Shown here: one piece after another, positions 1 to 10,041 of the stretch | Layout: every line of letters begins with the position of its first letter | Position numbering within the stretch: the stretch's first letter is position 1 | Source: Bradyrhizobium sp. ORS 375 | GTDB taxonomy: Bacteria > Pseudomonadota > Alphaproteobacteria > Rhizobiales > Xanthobacteraceae | DNA: 41,303 bases | Direction of reading: 5' to 3' | NCBI RefSeq assembly: GCF_000239775.1 | Contig: NZ_CAFI01000014.1 | Location: 1 to 41,303, forward strand | Made by a program: the position numbers and the translations under genes | The notes under the pieces: model-generated | Told to the model about the DNA's origin: nothing | The model's input: only the letters and a program-made list of their open reading frames with translations | The model's database searches: none

Positions 1-14
1 CACGCCGGCATTCC

Positions 15-306
15 CTGCGCGATGGGTTTCACGCTTATACGCAGTCTCCCTGGTGCGCCGGCTTTTTGGCCACCATGCCGCGACAATCCGCTGACGCGCA
101 CTGCGCGGGCGATACCAGCTTCGGGGTATCAGGACGCTGCGACTTCACGTCCGCGACAGATCGTTCGTCCGCGCCTTCGTCGAGAAGACGCTGCGATCTC
201 CCGCGGCCACCGCATCCCCGCCTCGCGTGTCGTGACGATCGCGCGCTACGCCCCTACTGCAGTGAGGCGGGATGCGGGGGAGATGATCATGATTTCCGAA
301 AAATAG
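15..306. repeat. Degenerate copy of a dispersed Bradyrhizobium intergenic repeat
   Basis: This stretch has no convincing gene. It contains landmarks that I remember from a long intergenic repeat present in many copies in Bradyrhizobium and Rhodopseudomonas genomes: CATTCCCTGCGCGATGGG near its start, a CGCAGTCTCCCTGGTGCGCC block at about 42-61, a GGGTATCAGGACGCTGCGAC block at about 123-142, and a CACCGCATCCC...CGTGACGATCGCGC block at about 210-244. The repeat often gives spurious short reading frames ending in a peptide like VVTIARYAPTAVRR, and such a frame is seen here (22-306). No family-wide function is known to me. The identification is from memory and needs a self-comparison of a whole genome. 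Confidence 0.55.
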
Positions 307-344
307 CAAGTGAATTTTGATTCGGAGAAGACAGCTTCAGCGAA

Positions 345-381
345 GGTGCGCTCCCCTCCCCGAAGGGGAGGGGAGCGCACC
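345..381. repeat. Perfect 17-bp inverted repeat with a GAA loop
   Basis: The arms at 345-361 and 365-381 are exact reverse complements and are separated only by GAA, giving a very stable GC-rich hairpin on either strand. There is no T-run on either side, so it is not a classical intrinsic terminator by itself. It lies about 40 bp beyond the terminator of the transporter gene on the minus strand, so it could act as a backup stem or as a 3'-end stabiliser for a transcript coming from the left. Confidence 0.6.
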
Positions 382-418
382 GTCTTGGCGACCGGCTTTG
401 CGGGCTCATACGACGCGC

Positions 419-447
419 AAAAAAACGGCGGCCGGGGGGCCGCCGTT
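419..447 (-). terminator. Rho-independent terminator of the gudP-like gene
   Basis: Read on the minus strand, a 10-bp stem (AACGGCGGCC pairing with GGCCGCCGTT) closes a 4-nt loop and is followed at once by seven T residues (plus-strand A-run 419-425). It lies 32 bp past the stop codon of the transporter gene. A second small stem (457-463 with 470-476) sits between the stop and this terminator. Stem plus T-run directly downstream of a gene is the classical intrinsic terminator layout. Confidence 0.8.
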
Positions 448-478
448 CAAGTTGAGACCACGCAAGGGGGCGTGGTGC

Positions 479-1828
479 TCAGGAGGCTCGGAGCTGGACG
501 CGCTGGATGCGGCCAACGATGAAGAGATAGGCTGATGCGGCGACCAGGGCGTTGATGCCGACGAAGACCAGCGCGCCGTTGAAGGAGCCGGTGGCCGACA
601 GGATGTAGCCGATCACGATCGGGGTCGTGATGCTGGAGAGGTTGCCGAAGGTGTTGAACAGGCCGCCGGACACGCCGCCGGCTTCCTTGGGCGAGGTGTC
701 GGAGACAACCGCCCAGCCGAGCGCGCCGATGCCCTTGCCAAAGAAGGCGAGCGCCATCAACCCGACCACCAGCGCCTGACCGTCGACATAGTTGCAGCCG
801 ATGATGGACATCGACAGCAGCATGCCGCCGACGATCGGGATCTTGCGGGCGAGTGTCAGCGAGCCGGTCTTGCGCAGGATGGCATCCGAGATGAAGCCGC
901 CGAGCACGCCGCCGATGAAGCCGCACAGCGCCGGCAGGGTGGCGACGAAGCCCGCCTGCAGGATCGACAGCCCGCGCTCCTTGACGAGATAGACCGGGAA
1001 CCAGGTCAGGAAGAAGTAGGTCAGGGTGTTGATGCAGTACTGGCCGATATAGACGCCGAGCATCATGCGGTTCGAGAGCAGCTGACCGATATGCGACCAG
1101 GTCGGACCGGCCGTGGCGGCCTTGCCGTCCTTTGCACTTTCCTTGGCGCCTTCCATGTCGACCAGCGCGCCGCCGTCGCGGATGTAGTCGAGCTCGGCTT
1201 CGTTGACGCCAGGATGATCCTTCGGCCCGTACATGGTCTTGATCCAGACCAGGCCCATGATGATGCCGAGCGCACCCATCACGGTGAAGACGTGGCGCCA
1301 GCCGAATTCATGCGCGATCCAGCCCATCAGCGGGGCGAAGATCACGGTGGCGAAATATTGCCCGGAGTTGAAGAAGGCGGATGCCGTGCCGCGCTCGTTG
1401 CTCGGAAACCAGGAGGCGACGATGCGCGCATTGGCGGGGAAGCTCGGCGCCTCGGCGAGACCCACCAGGAAGCGCAGCGCGAACAGCGCCACAACAGCGG
1501 CGCCGCCGGAGAAGAAGCCGATCCAGCCCTGCATCATGGTGAAGAGCGACCAGATCACGATGCTGCAGGCATACACCCAGCGCGAGCCGAAACGGTCGAG
1601 CAGCCAGCCGCCCGGCACCTGCGCGAGCACATAGGACCAGCCGAAGGCGGAGAACACGTAGCCCATCGCGACGGAATCGAGATGCAGCTCCTTGGACAGC
1701 GCGGGGCCCGCGATCGACAGCGTGGCGCGATCGGCGTAGTTCACGGTGGTGACCAGGAACAGCATGGTCACGATGAACAGCCGCACGCGCGAGCGGCGCA
1801 ATTCTGCCGTAGTTACGATTGCGCTCAT
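479..1828 (-). CDS. gudP: GudP/GarP-type glucarate/galactarate MFS transporter
   Basis: A 449-residue major facilitator protein of the anion:cation symporter (ACS) family, placed in the inner membrane with about 12 helices. Long stretches look very close to E. coli GudP as I recall it: VNYADRATLSIAG in helix 1, GYVFSAFGWSY and PGGWLLDRFGSR, SFPANARIVASWFP, the HVFTVMG helix, LSNRMMLGV, and KGIGALGWAVVSDTSPKE near the C-terminal half. It should import D-glucarate or galactarate, possibly another sugar acid. ATG at 1828 is preferred over an in-frame GTG at 1837 because AGAGAGGTGG lies at the right distance upstream. The gene stands alone: no dehydratase or aldolase for sugar acids is beside it, so the exact substrate is inferred. 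It ends at a clear intrinsic terminator. Confidence 0.88.
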   Translation of the reverse strand: MSAIVTTAELRRSRVRLFIVTMLFLVTTVNYADRATLSIAGPALSKELHLDSVAMGYVFSAFGWSYVLAQVPGGWLLDRFGSRWVYACSIVIWSLFTMMQGWIGFFSGGAAVVALFALRFLVGLAEAPSFPANARIVASWFPSNERGTASAFFNSGQYFATVIFAPLMGWIAHEFGWRHVFTVMGALGIIMGLVWIKTMYGPKDHPGVNEAELDYIRDGGALVDMEGAKESAKDGKAATAGPTWSHIGQLLSNRMMLGVYIGQYCINTLTYFFLTWFPVYLVKERGLSILQAGFVATLPALCGFIGGVLGGFISDAILRKTGSLTLARKIPIVGGMLLSMSIIGCNYVDGQALVVGLMALAFFGKGIGALGWAVVSDTSPKEAGGVSGGLFNTFGNLSSITTPIVIGYILSATGSFNGALVFVGINALVAASAYLFIVGRIQRVQLRAS

Positions 1829-2282
1829 GCGCTCCACCTCTCTTGTACGTTCCTCAACGACTCTCCTAGAGGAGATGACGGGTTCGGGTCCAAACCGAAG
1901 CCTGTATCGATTGATGCGAATTTTGGATCGATGCCCCGGGTCTCCATGCTGGCGCGCCAGAGGCGCGGGATCGCCGGACCGTCGCTGCGACGAGAGCGAT
2001 TTGCGCTTGCACGCCTAAGTTTCGGGCGGCGGGCCACGCAGCGTCTTTCCAAGCAGCCCAACGCTGGCGGATCTCTCCTCACATCCACCGTGCCCTGCGC
2101 GCGGCATCGCCTTGATGCCGGCGGCCTCGCTGACGACAACGACATCTGGAAGACGCATGCAGCCATCGGTTCCGCTGGCCGGAAGTTGCCTCCCGGATCC
2201 ATGTGGGTGCAAATCATCCGTGCTTGTCTCGGCCCGTGCTGCATGCACAATCGTTCGCGCAAGCGAACAGGAGCCCGATCGC
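1829..2282. other. 454-bp divergent intergenic region
   Basis: This lies between the minus-strand transporter and the plus-strand amidohydrolase gene and must hold both promoters. Open frames exist on both strands here, but they are arginine-rich, lack family features and overlap one another, so I do not call a gene. Two ATCGAT hexamers (about 1907-1912 and 1927-1932) and a CTCCT-AG-AGGAG interrupted palindrome (about 1863-1874) close to the transporter start are the only local symmetry I noticed. No confident operator or -35/-10 pair could be assigned. Confidence 0.5.
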
Positions 2283-3308
2283 GTGAAGGCCGTCTACACC
2301 GAGCTGCACCGCAGCCATGATCCGCAATTCTATCTCGTGCGCGGCGTCGTCAAGCGCACCACGGAGCAGCCCGAACGGGCGGATCGTCTGCTCGCGGGAT
2401 TGAAGGCCGGCAATCACGAGCTGGTCGCGCCAACTCCATTCGGCCAGGCTGTCCGCGCGCGCGTGCATAGTCCGGAATATCTCAATTTCCTGGAGGAGGC
2501 CTGGGACGCCTGGGCGGCGCTCGGCGACGCCGGCGCGGAGATGATCCCGAACATGCATCCGGTGCGCCATGCGGCGACCTATCCGACCCACATCGTCGGG
2601 CGGCTGGGCTGGCACACGACCGACACCTCGGCGCCGATCGGACCGGGGACATGGGCCGGTGCCTGTGCTGCGACCGATGTTGCCGCATCGGCGGCACAGC
2701 TGCTGCTCGATGGCGAGGATGCCGCCTATGCCTTGTGCCGGCCGCCAGGGCACCACGCCTACCGCGACATCGCCTCCGGCTTCTGCTTCATGAACAATTC
2801 CGCCATCGCCGCGGCGCATCTGCGCCAGCGCCATGAACGGGTCGCGATCCTCGACGTCGACGTCCATCACGGCAACGGCACTCAGGGCATCTTCTACGAG
2901 CGGCCCGACGTGTTGACGATCTCGATCCACGCCGATCCGACGCACTATTACCCGTTCGTCTGGGGCTACGCGCATGAGCGCGGCGCGGGCGCCGGCCTCG
3001 GCGCCAACCTCAACATTCCGTTGCCGCTGAAGAGCGGCGACGACACCTATCTCAAGGCGTTCGAGACGGCGGCGAAGACCATCCACGCCTTCGCTCCCGG
3101 GGCGCTCGTCGTCGCGCTCGGCCTCGATGCCTCGGAGCATGATCCGCTCAAGGGTCTCGCCGTGACCACGCCCGGCTTCCGGCGCATCGGCGGCGCGATC
3201 GCGCGGCTCGGCCTGCCCACTGTGTTCGTGCAGGAGGGCGGTTATCTCTCCGACATTCTCGGGCAGAACCTGACGGCCGTGCTGGCAGGGTTCGAGGCGG
3301 CGCGGTGA
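2283..3308 (+). CDS. Acetylpolyamine amidohydrolase / class II histone-deacetylase-like hydrolase
   Basis: A 341-residue zinc hydrolase of the arginase/deacetylase fold, expected in the cytoplasm to remove acetyl groups from acetylated polyamines or similar amines. Its length equals that of the Mycoplana acetylpolyamine amidohydrolase as I recall it, and motifs line up: PGHH (His157, His158), DVDVHHGNGTQ (Zn ligands Asp193 and His195), Asp282 in LDASEHDPL (third Zn ligand), and EGGY (Tyr321). The N-terminal VHSPEYLNFLEEAWDAW segment also resembles that enzyme. The start is GTG at 2283: AGGAG lies 9 nt upstream and the sequence before it is not protein-like, although the frame is open further upstream. 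The position that I align with an acidic polyamine-binding residue (Glu106 in the Mycoplana enzyme) appears to be Val, so the substrate may differ. No polyamine genes are adjacent. Confidence 0.82.
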   Translation: MKAVYTELHRSHDPQFYLVRGVVKRTTEQPERADRLLAGLKAGNHELVAPTPFGQAVRARVHSPEYLNFLEEAWDAWAALGDAGAEMIPNMHPVRHAATYPTHIVGRLGWHTTDTSAPIGPGTWAGACAATDVAASAAQLLLDGEDAAYALCRPPGHHAYRDIASGFCFMNNSAIAAAHLRQRHERVAILDVDVHHGNGTQGIFYERPDVLTISIHADPTHYYPFVWGYAHERGAGAGLGANLNIPLPLKSGDDTYLKAFETAAKTIHAFAPGALVVALGLDASEHDPLKGLAVTTPGFRRIGGAIARLGLPTVFVQEGGYLSDILGQNLTAVLAGFEAAR

Positions 3309-3466
3309 GCCGTTTGCGGAGCCGGGGAATCGCAGTGTTGCGCTCGTCTCCTTCCACATCGTCATGGCCGGGACACCCCCTGGCATCACGGAGTAAACCA
3401 GCGAGCAGGAATGTTCGTCGTGACCCTGATTTCTATATGCGATAGCCCCGGGTTGCGGGAGGAGGC

Positions 3467-3892
3467 ATGCTGATCATCGTCGTCAGGCGCGGGCTACTTG
3501 CGCTTGCCGCGACCGGGCTGCTGAATGTCAGCCTGCTGCTTCGCGCCGCGTCGGCCTGCTCGCTGATCGACGTCAACAATTCGACCGCGCGCGCGGTCGT
3601 TGTCGCGCAGGCTTGGTGGCTCGCGAGCGCGCTGGTCGCGGCGGCGATCGTGCTCGTTGAGATCAGTCGCAAGGGCCGCTCCCTGCTGGTCGTCGCAGCC
3701 CCGCTGCTCGCCGCATCTCATCCCGCATGGTGGATCGAGCCGCGTTATGCGCCCGACTGCACGTTCGCAAATGTCGAAGCGTCGCAACTCGTCTTTGCCG
3801 TGCTTTGCGCAATGCTCTGTTATCAGCTGCTACGTGCCTGGCAGTCGGCAGTGCGCTCACGACGATCCGGCAGCACCGGCGCGGTGCGATGA
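3467..3892 (+). CDS. Small hypothetical membrane protein
   Basis: A 141-residue protein that I do not recognise. It has about four hydrophobic segments: residues 8-30 (could also be a signal sequence), 44-65, 72-88 and 106-124. The loop between the third and fourth is WWIEPRYAPDCTF, with a tryptophan-rich edge, and the C-terminus is basic (SAVRSRRSGS), suggesting a cytoplasmic tail. Five cysteines are present, with Cys31 just after the first hydrophobic segment. A very strong ribosome binding site, GGAGGAGG, sits immediately before the ATG and supports translation from here. Neighbours give no functional hint. Reality as a gene is supported by the Shine-Dalgarno sequence and coherent membrane topology. 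Confidence 0.6.
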   Translation: MLIIVVRRGLLALAATGLLNVSLLLRAASACSLIDVNNSTARAVVVAQAWWLASALVAAAIVLVEISRKGRSLLVVAAPLLAASHPAWWIEPRYAPDCTFANVEASQLVFAVLCAMLCYQLLRAWQSAVRSRRSGSTGAVR

Positions 3893-4111
3893 TCGGGGAG
3901 AGGGCGCCGTCGTCCCCGCAGGGTTACGGGATTTGACCGTTGCGATGGACCTCGACCGGAGTTCCACGGGCGACGAAAGTACAGAGTTCTTTAAGCTCCG
4001 CAGGGACAATCCGCCGCGATCTGGTCTGGGACCGCTTCATTGGCGAACGCGGTCATGCAGTGCCGAGCGCCGTTCACGTCGGTGGCTCGGCGGCTATGCT
4101 GCAGGAATGTC

Positions 4112-4426
4112 ATGGGTGAGCCGTTGGCGAACATCATCAAATTCCCGACGGCGGCCACGCGGATGGCGCGCTCGGAGCAGGCGGACCTCGCGTTCGACAT
4201 GGCGGTCGCGATCCAGCTCGTGCAGCTCAAGCGGACGCTGGACGCCTGGCGGATGATCCTGCACCGGCTCGACGAGCTTGCCCAGGCCGAGGGGCGTGCC
4301 GTTCCGTGCGCGCAGTCGCATCCCATCCGCCAGCTGATCGCCGATGCCGAACGTGCCATTGCCGAGGTCCGGGATCGCGCAGGCGTCACCGCGCCGGCGG
4401 ACGATCATGGTCCGCGCGAGCATTGA
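4112..4426 (+). CDS. Small conserved hypothetical protein (helical, IIKFP N-terminus)
   Basis: A 104-residue soluble protein with no assigned function. The N-terminus MGEPLANIIKFPTAATRM is of a kind I recall from small Bradyrhizobium proteins. The rest is largely helical (ADLAFDMAVAIQLVQLKRTLDAWRM, broken here only for description of residues about 25-50; then IRQLIADAERAIAEVRDR near 73-90). ATG 4112 is chosen over the in-frame ATG at 4040 because GCAGGA lies just upstream and the extra N-terminal residues look non-coding. It converges with ppsA, whose stop is only 18 bp away on the other strand. It could be a structural or regulatory small protein, but nothing in the sequence decides this. 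Confidence 0.6.
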   Translation: MGEPLANIIKFPTAATRMARSEQADLAFDMAVAIQLVQLKRTLDAWRMILHRLDELAQAEGRAVPCAQSHPIRQLIADAERAIAEVRDRAGVTAPADDHGPREH

Positions 4427-4444
4427 ACGCGTTCTGTCCAACGC

Positions 4445-6880
<2,436 letters not shown>

Positions 6881-6986
6881 CGATCGTCTCCCGCATTGCA
6901 GCGCAGGCGGCGAGTTTGTCGCGTTGCGCGGCCCGTGCCTTGCGGAAGATCAAGCGCGACGGCCCGGGAGCTACGTAGATCAGTCC

Positions 6987-8159
6987 ATGCTCGAAAGTTC
7001 CTGCCATGCGCCGGAGGACGCCCGCGCCACCGTGACGCCCGAAGACGAGAACGAGGATGGCAATCGCGAATGGTCGCGGTTCTGGCTGACGGCACGGCAG
7101 TTCTGGCTGGGATCGACGGCCTGGCGGGTCTGGCTGCTCTGCGCCGCCATGGTCGTCCTCGTGGTGCTCCAGCTCTATGTGCAGTTCCGTTTCAACTACT
7201 GGAACAGGGATTTCTTCGACGCGCTGGAAAGCCGTGACCCGACGCGGCTATGGCAGCAGGCCGTCCTGCTCATCCCGCTTTGTGTGTCGAGCGTCGTGCT
7301 GGCGATCGTCTCGGTGTGGGGCCGCATGACGATGCAGCGCAACTGGCGGCAATGGCTGAGCGCCAAGGTGATCGACTACTGGGTCGAGAACGACCGCTAT
7401 GCGCGGCTCGCGACGGTGCAGGGCGACCAGAAGATTCCCGAGTATCGGATTGCCGAGGACATCCGCATCGCCACCGATGCGCCGATCGACTTCGTGGTGA
7501 GCGTGATCTCCGCGCTGCTGACGGCGGTCGTGTTCGTCCAGGTGCTGTGGCAGGTCGGCGGCTCGATCAGCTTTGCGGTGGCCGGGCTGCAGCTGTGGAT
7601 GCCCGGCTATCTGGTGGTCAGCGTGGTCCTCTATTCGGGGCTCGTCACGGGGGCGATGCTGTGGGTCGGCGCGCCGCTCACCCGCGTCATCCAGACCAAG
7701 AACCAGGTCGAGTCGGAATTGATCACGGCGGCGCATCATCTGCGCGACATCGGCGAAGGCGTCACGCCCAAGCACGAGGAGCGCGGCGTCATTGCCAGCA
7801 TCTGGCTGGCGCTCGACCGCACCATCCAGCAATGGAAGCGGCTGTGCTGGCAGCTGATGCGCAACACTCTGGTGTCGCATCTGAACACGCTTTTGGCGCC
7901 GATCATCGGCCTCGTGCTGTGCGCACCGAAATTCCTGGGCGATCAGATGACGCTCGGCGAGCTCACCCAGGCGGCTGCGGCGTTCACGCTGGTGCAGGGC
8001 TCGTTCAACTGGATGGTGGACAATTTCAGCCGCGTTGCCGAGTGGATGTCGTCGCTCGAGCGCGTCGGCGGTCTGCTGCTGTCGCTCGACCAGCTCAACG
8101 GTACAGCCGCGGCGGAGGTCACGCCGTCTGCAACTGCACGTCAGCCAGCAGACGGGTGA
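6987..8159 (+). CDS. BacA/SbmA/YddA-family membrane protein lacking an ATPase domain
   Basis: A 390-residue inner membrane protein of the ABC_membrane_2/SbmA-BacA type. After an acidic N-terminal tail (residues 1-30) come a helix at about 46-64, the motif YWNRDFFDALESRD (71-84), a helix at 93-111, QRNWRQWLSAKVIDYW (117-132), the YRIAEDIR signature (153-160), paired helices around 167-190 and 208-228, and a C-terminal region with LCAPKFL and ERVGGLLLSLDQL. In YddA/BclA-like proteins the last motif leads into a nucleotide-binding domain; here the protein stops about 20 residues later. SbmA and BacA themselves have no such domain and import peptides using proton energy, so a peptide-import role is plausible. 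The last 41 nt overlap the 3' end of pfkB on the opposite strand. Start choice (ATG 6987) is uncertain: no good ribosome site is visible. Confidence 0.75.
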   Translation: MLESSCHAPEDARATVTPEDENEDGNREWSRFWLTARQFWLGSTAWRVWLLCAAMVVLVVLQLYVQFRFNYWNRDFFDALESRDPTRLWQQAVLLIPLCVSSVVLAIVSVWGRMTMQRNWRQWLSAKVIDYWVENDRYARLATVQGDQKIPEYRIAEDIRIATDAPIDFVVSVISALLTAVVFVQVLWQVGGSISFAVAGLQLWMPGYLVVSVVLYSGLVTGAMLWVGAPLTRVIQTKNQVESELITAAHHLRDIGEGVTPKHEERGVIASIWLALDRTIQQWKRLCWQLMRNTLVSHLNTLLAPIIGLVLCAPKFLGDQMTLGELTQAAAAFTLVQGSFNWMVDNFSRVAEWMSSLERVGGLLLSLDQLNGTAAAEVTPSATARQPADG

Positions 8160-9057
8160 TGTCGGCTGGATCGCACAGCGCGGTGCCCGTGCGCAGCAGC
8201 GCAGCGGCGCCCGCGGCCACGGCAAAGCGGAAGGCCTCCTCCAGCGGCTCGTTCGCGGCGAGCTTCGCGACCAACGCGCCGAGGAAGCTGTCGCCGGCAC
8301 CCACGGCATTGATCGGCACCATCGTCAGCGGCTGGGCGCGCAGGACGCGCTTCGACGTGACTAGCAGGGCGCCGAGATGGCCCATGGTCAGCGCGACCAT
8401 TCCGACCTTGCCGCTCGCGGCCATCGTGCGCGCCGCCGTCTCCCATGCGGTCGCATCGGTCAGCTCGCCGCCCACGAGGTCGCGCATCTCGTGCAGCGAC
8501 GGCTTGATCAGGTCGACGCCCCCAGCCACGGCCGCGGCCAATGCCGGTCCGGATGTATCGAGGATGAATTGCGCGCCGCGTGCCCTGCAGATCGCGGCCA
8601 TGCGCGCGTAGTAGTCCGCGGGCACGCCGCGCGGCAGGCTGCCGCTGCCGACGACGAAGCGCGGAAACGGCTCGAGCCCGCTCAGCAGTGACAGTCCGGC
8701 CTGCCATTCTGACTCGCTGAGCGTCGGGCCCGGCAGGATGAAGCGATAGGGCTGACCGCTCGCGCGCTCCTGGACGAAGAAATCCTCGCGCGTGTCCTCG
8801 GCCGTCGTCCAGGTCCGGCTGGTCACGCCTTCGCTTTCGATCAGCTGCTTCAGCAACAATCCCGTCGGACCGCCGACCGGATACAGCGCCGTCACGTCGC
8901 CGCCGAGCCGGGTGATGACGCGGGCGACGTTGATGCCGCCGCCGCCGGGATCGCGCCGCTGGCTGGTGCCGCGCAGCTTTGCCACGGGCACGATTTTCTC
9001 GACGGTGGTCGAGACGTCGACGGCCGGGTTCGGCGTGATCGTGACGATGTCGCTCAT
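8119..9057 (-). CDS. pfkB: 6-phosphofructokinase II (PfkB family)
   Basis: A 312-residue ribokinase-fold sugar kinase. It matches the E. coli Pfk-2 pattern: TPNPAVD at the N-terminus, PGGGGINVARVI (37-48), GQPYRFILPGP (101-111), VGSGSLPRGVP (136-146), ILDTSGPAL (165-173), LIKPSLHEM (183-191) and the catalytic NAVGAGDSF with Asp256, the same residue number as in E. coli. It should phosphorylate fructose 6-phosphate to fructose 1,6-bisphosphate with ATP. Tagatose 6-phosphate or fructose 1-phosphate kinases are related alternatives, but the residues fit Pfk-2 best. It is the last gene of bgl-glk-pfkB and starts 3 nt after the glk stop. Phosphofructokinase is generally thought to be absent from Bradyrhizobium, which makes its presence notable. 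Its tail overlaps the convergent BacA-like gene by 41 nt. Confidence 0.87.
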   Translation of the reverse strand: MSDIVTITPNPAVDVSTTVEKIVPVAKLRGTSQRRDPGGGGINVARVITRLGGDVTALYPVGGPTGLLLKQLIESEGVTSRTWTTAEDTREDFFVQERASGQPYRFILPGPTLSESEWQAGLSLLSGLEPFPRFVVGSGSLPRGVPADYYARMAAICRARGAQFILDTSGPALAAAVAGGVDLIKPSLHEMRDLVGGELTDATAWETAARTMAASGKVGMVALTMGHLGALLVTSKRVLRAQPLTMVPINAVGAGDSFLGALVAKLAANEPLEEAFRFAVAAGAAALLRTGTALCDPADITRLLADVQLQTA

Positions 9058-9060
9058 CGA

Positions 9061-10041
9061 TCAGTTCGCGGGGGAGGCGCCGCTGGTGGTGATGCCGGAC
9101 TCGTAGAAGGATTTGAGGCCGAGGAAACTGATATCAGGCTTGGTGACGAGATGCACCGGGATCGGGCGCAGATAGCTGTCGTAGCGGCCCTTGCTCTCGA
9201 ACTGCCGGCGGAAGTCGGATTTGGCAAAGGCGTCGGGGAAGCGCGGTGGAATGCCGCCGGCGATGTAGACGCCGCCGCGGGCGCAGAAGGTCAGTGCCAG
9301 ATTGCCGGCGACGGCCCCGAGCCAGGCGCAGAACATGTCGAGCGTGGCGCGGCTGGTGGCGCAACTGCCGTCGAGCGCGGCGTGGGTGATCGCGGCGGCA
9401 TCGCGCGGCGGCACGGTGACGCCGTCGACCGCGGCGATCGCCTGGTAGACATTCTCGATGCCCATGCCCGAGAGCGCGCGCTCGATCGACACATGGCCGA
9501 AGCGCTCGCGCATCTTGGCGAGCACCTCGGCCTCGCGCGCCGTCGTCGCCGGCAGGGTGGCATGACCGGCCTCGGTGACGGCGACGGTGGGACGGCCGTC
9601 GGCGGGCAGATAGCAGGCGGCGCCGAAGCCGGTGCCGGGACCGATCACCAGCATCGGCGCGCCCTCGACCGCCGCGCCGCCGCCGAGCGCAAACAGATCG
9701 TCGGGATGCAGCGCGGGCAGCGACCAGCCGACGGCCTCGAAATCGTTCAGCAGCTTGGCCGAGCGCAGCTTGAACCGCGTGGCCAATTCCGCGCCATCGA
9801 TGATCCAGGTCGAGTTGGTCAGCATGCCGCGGTTGCGCTCGATCGGTCCGGCGATGTCGAGCACGGCGGCGGATGGCGGGCCGCCGGCGGCATGGCGCGC
9901 CAGGAAGTCGGTGATCGCATCGGTGATGGTGGGGAAGTCCGCGACCTTCAGATGCGCGACCTCGCCGATGTCGCCGCCGTCGAGCAGCGCGAACCGCGCA
10001 TTGGTGCCGCCGATGTCTCCCAGAAGGACGCGCTCGCTCAT
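9061..10041 (-). CDS. glk: Glucokinase (ROK-unrelated, E. coli Glk type)
   Basis: A 326-residue glucokinase that phosphorylates free glucose with ATP in the cytoplasm. It has the N-terminal phosphate-binding loop GDIGGTNARFALLD (8-21), the sugar-site motif LLNDFEA with catalytic Asp100 (same number as in E. coli Glk), GPGTGFGAA (about 134-142), EAGHATLPA (a conserved glucose-contact region), and ARGGVYIAGGIPPRF near the C-terminal ATP site. Length fits the family (E. coli 321). The ATG overlaps the stop of the beta-glucosidase gene by 4 nt (ATGA), with GAGGA just ahead, so translation is coupled. Its place between a glycosidase and a phosphofructokinase suggests that it works on glucose released inside the cell. 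Confidence 0.93.
   Translation of the reverse strand: MSERVLLGDIGGTNARFALLDGGDIGEVAHLKVADFPTITDAITDFLARHAAGGPPSAAVLDIAGPIERNRGMLTNSTWIIDGAELATRFKLRSAKLLNDFEAVGWSLPALHPDDLFALGGGAAVEGAPMLVIGPGTGFGAACYLPADGRPTVAVTEAGHATLPATTAREAEVLAKMRERFGHVSIERALSGMGIENVYQAIAAVDGVTVPPRDAAAITHAALDGSCATSRATLDMFCAWLGAVAGNLALTFCARGGVYIAGGIPPRFPDAFAKSDFRRQFESKGRYDSYLRPIPVHLVTKPDISFLGLKSFYESGITTSGASPAN

Noticed and set aside
22-320. Two overlapping short frames (22-306 and 66-320)
   Set aside because: They lie within the dispersed repeat, lack ribosome sites and have the arginine-rich look of GC-rich non-coding frames.
2112-2282. Extended N-terminus for the amidohydrolase
   Set aside because: The residues do not resemble the family; GTG 2283 has an AGGAG at correct spacing and gives the family length.
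1091-2320. Long plus-strand frame opposite the GudP-like gene
   Set aside because: It is antisense to a clear transporter; His/Arg/Glu-rich shadow with no domain.
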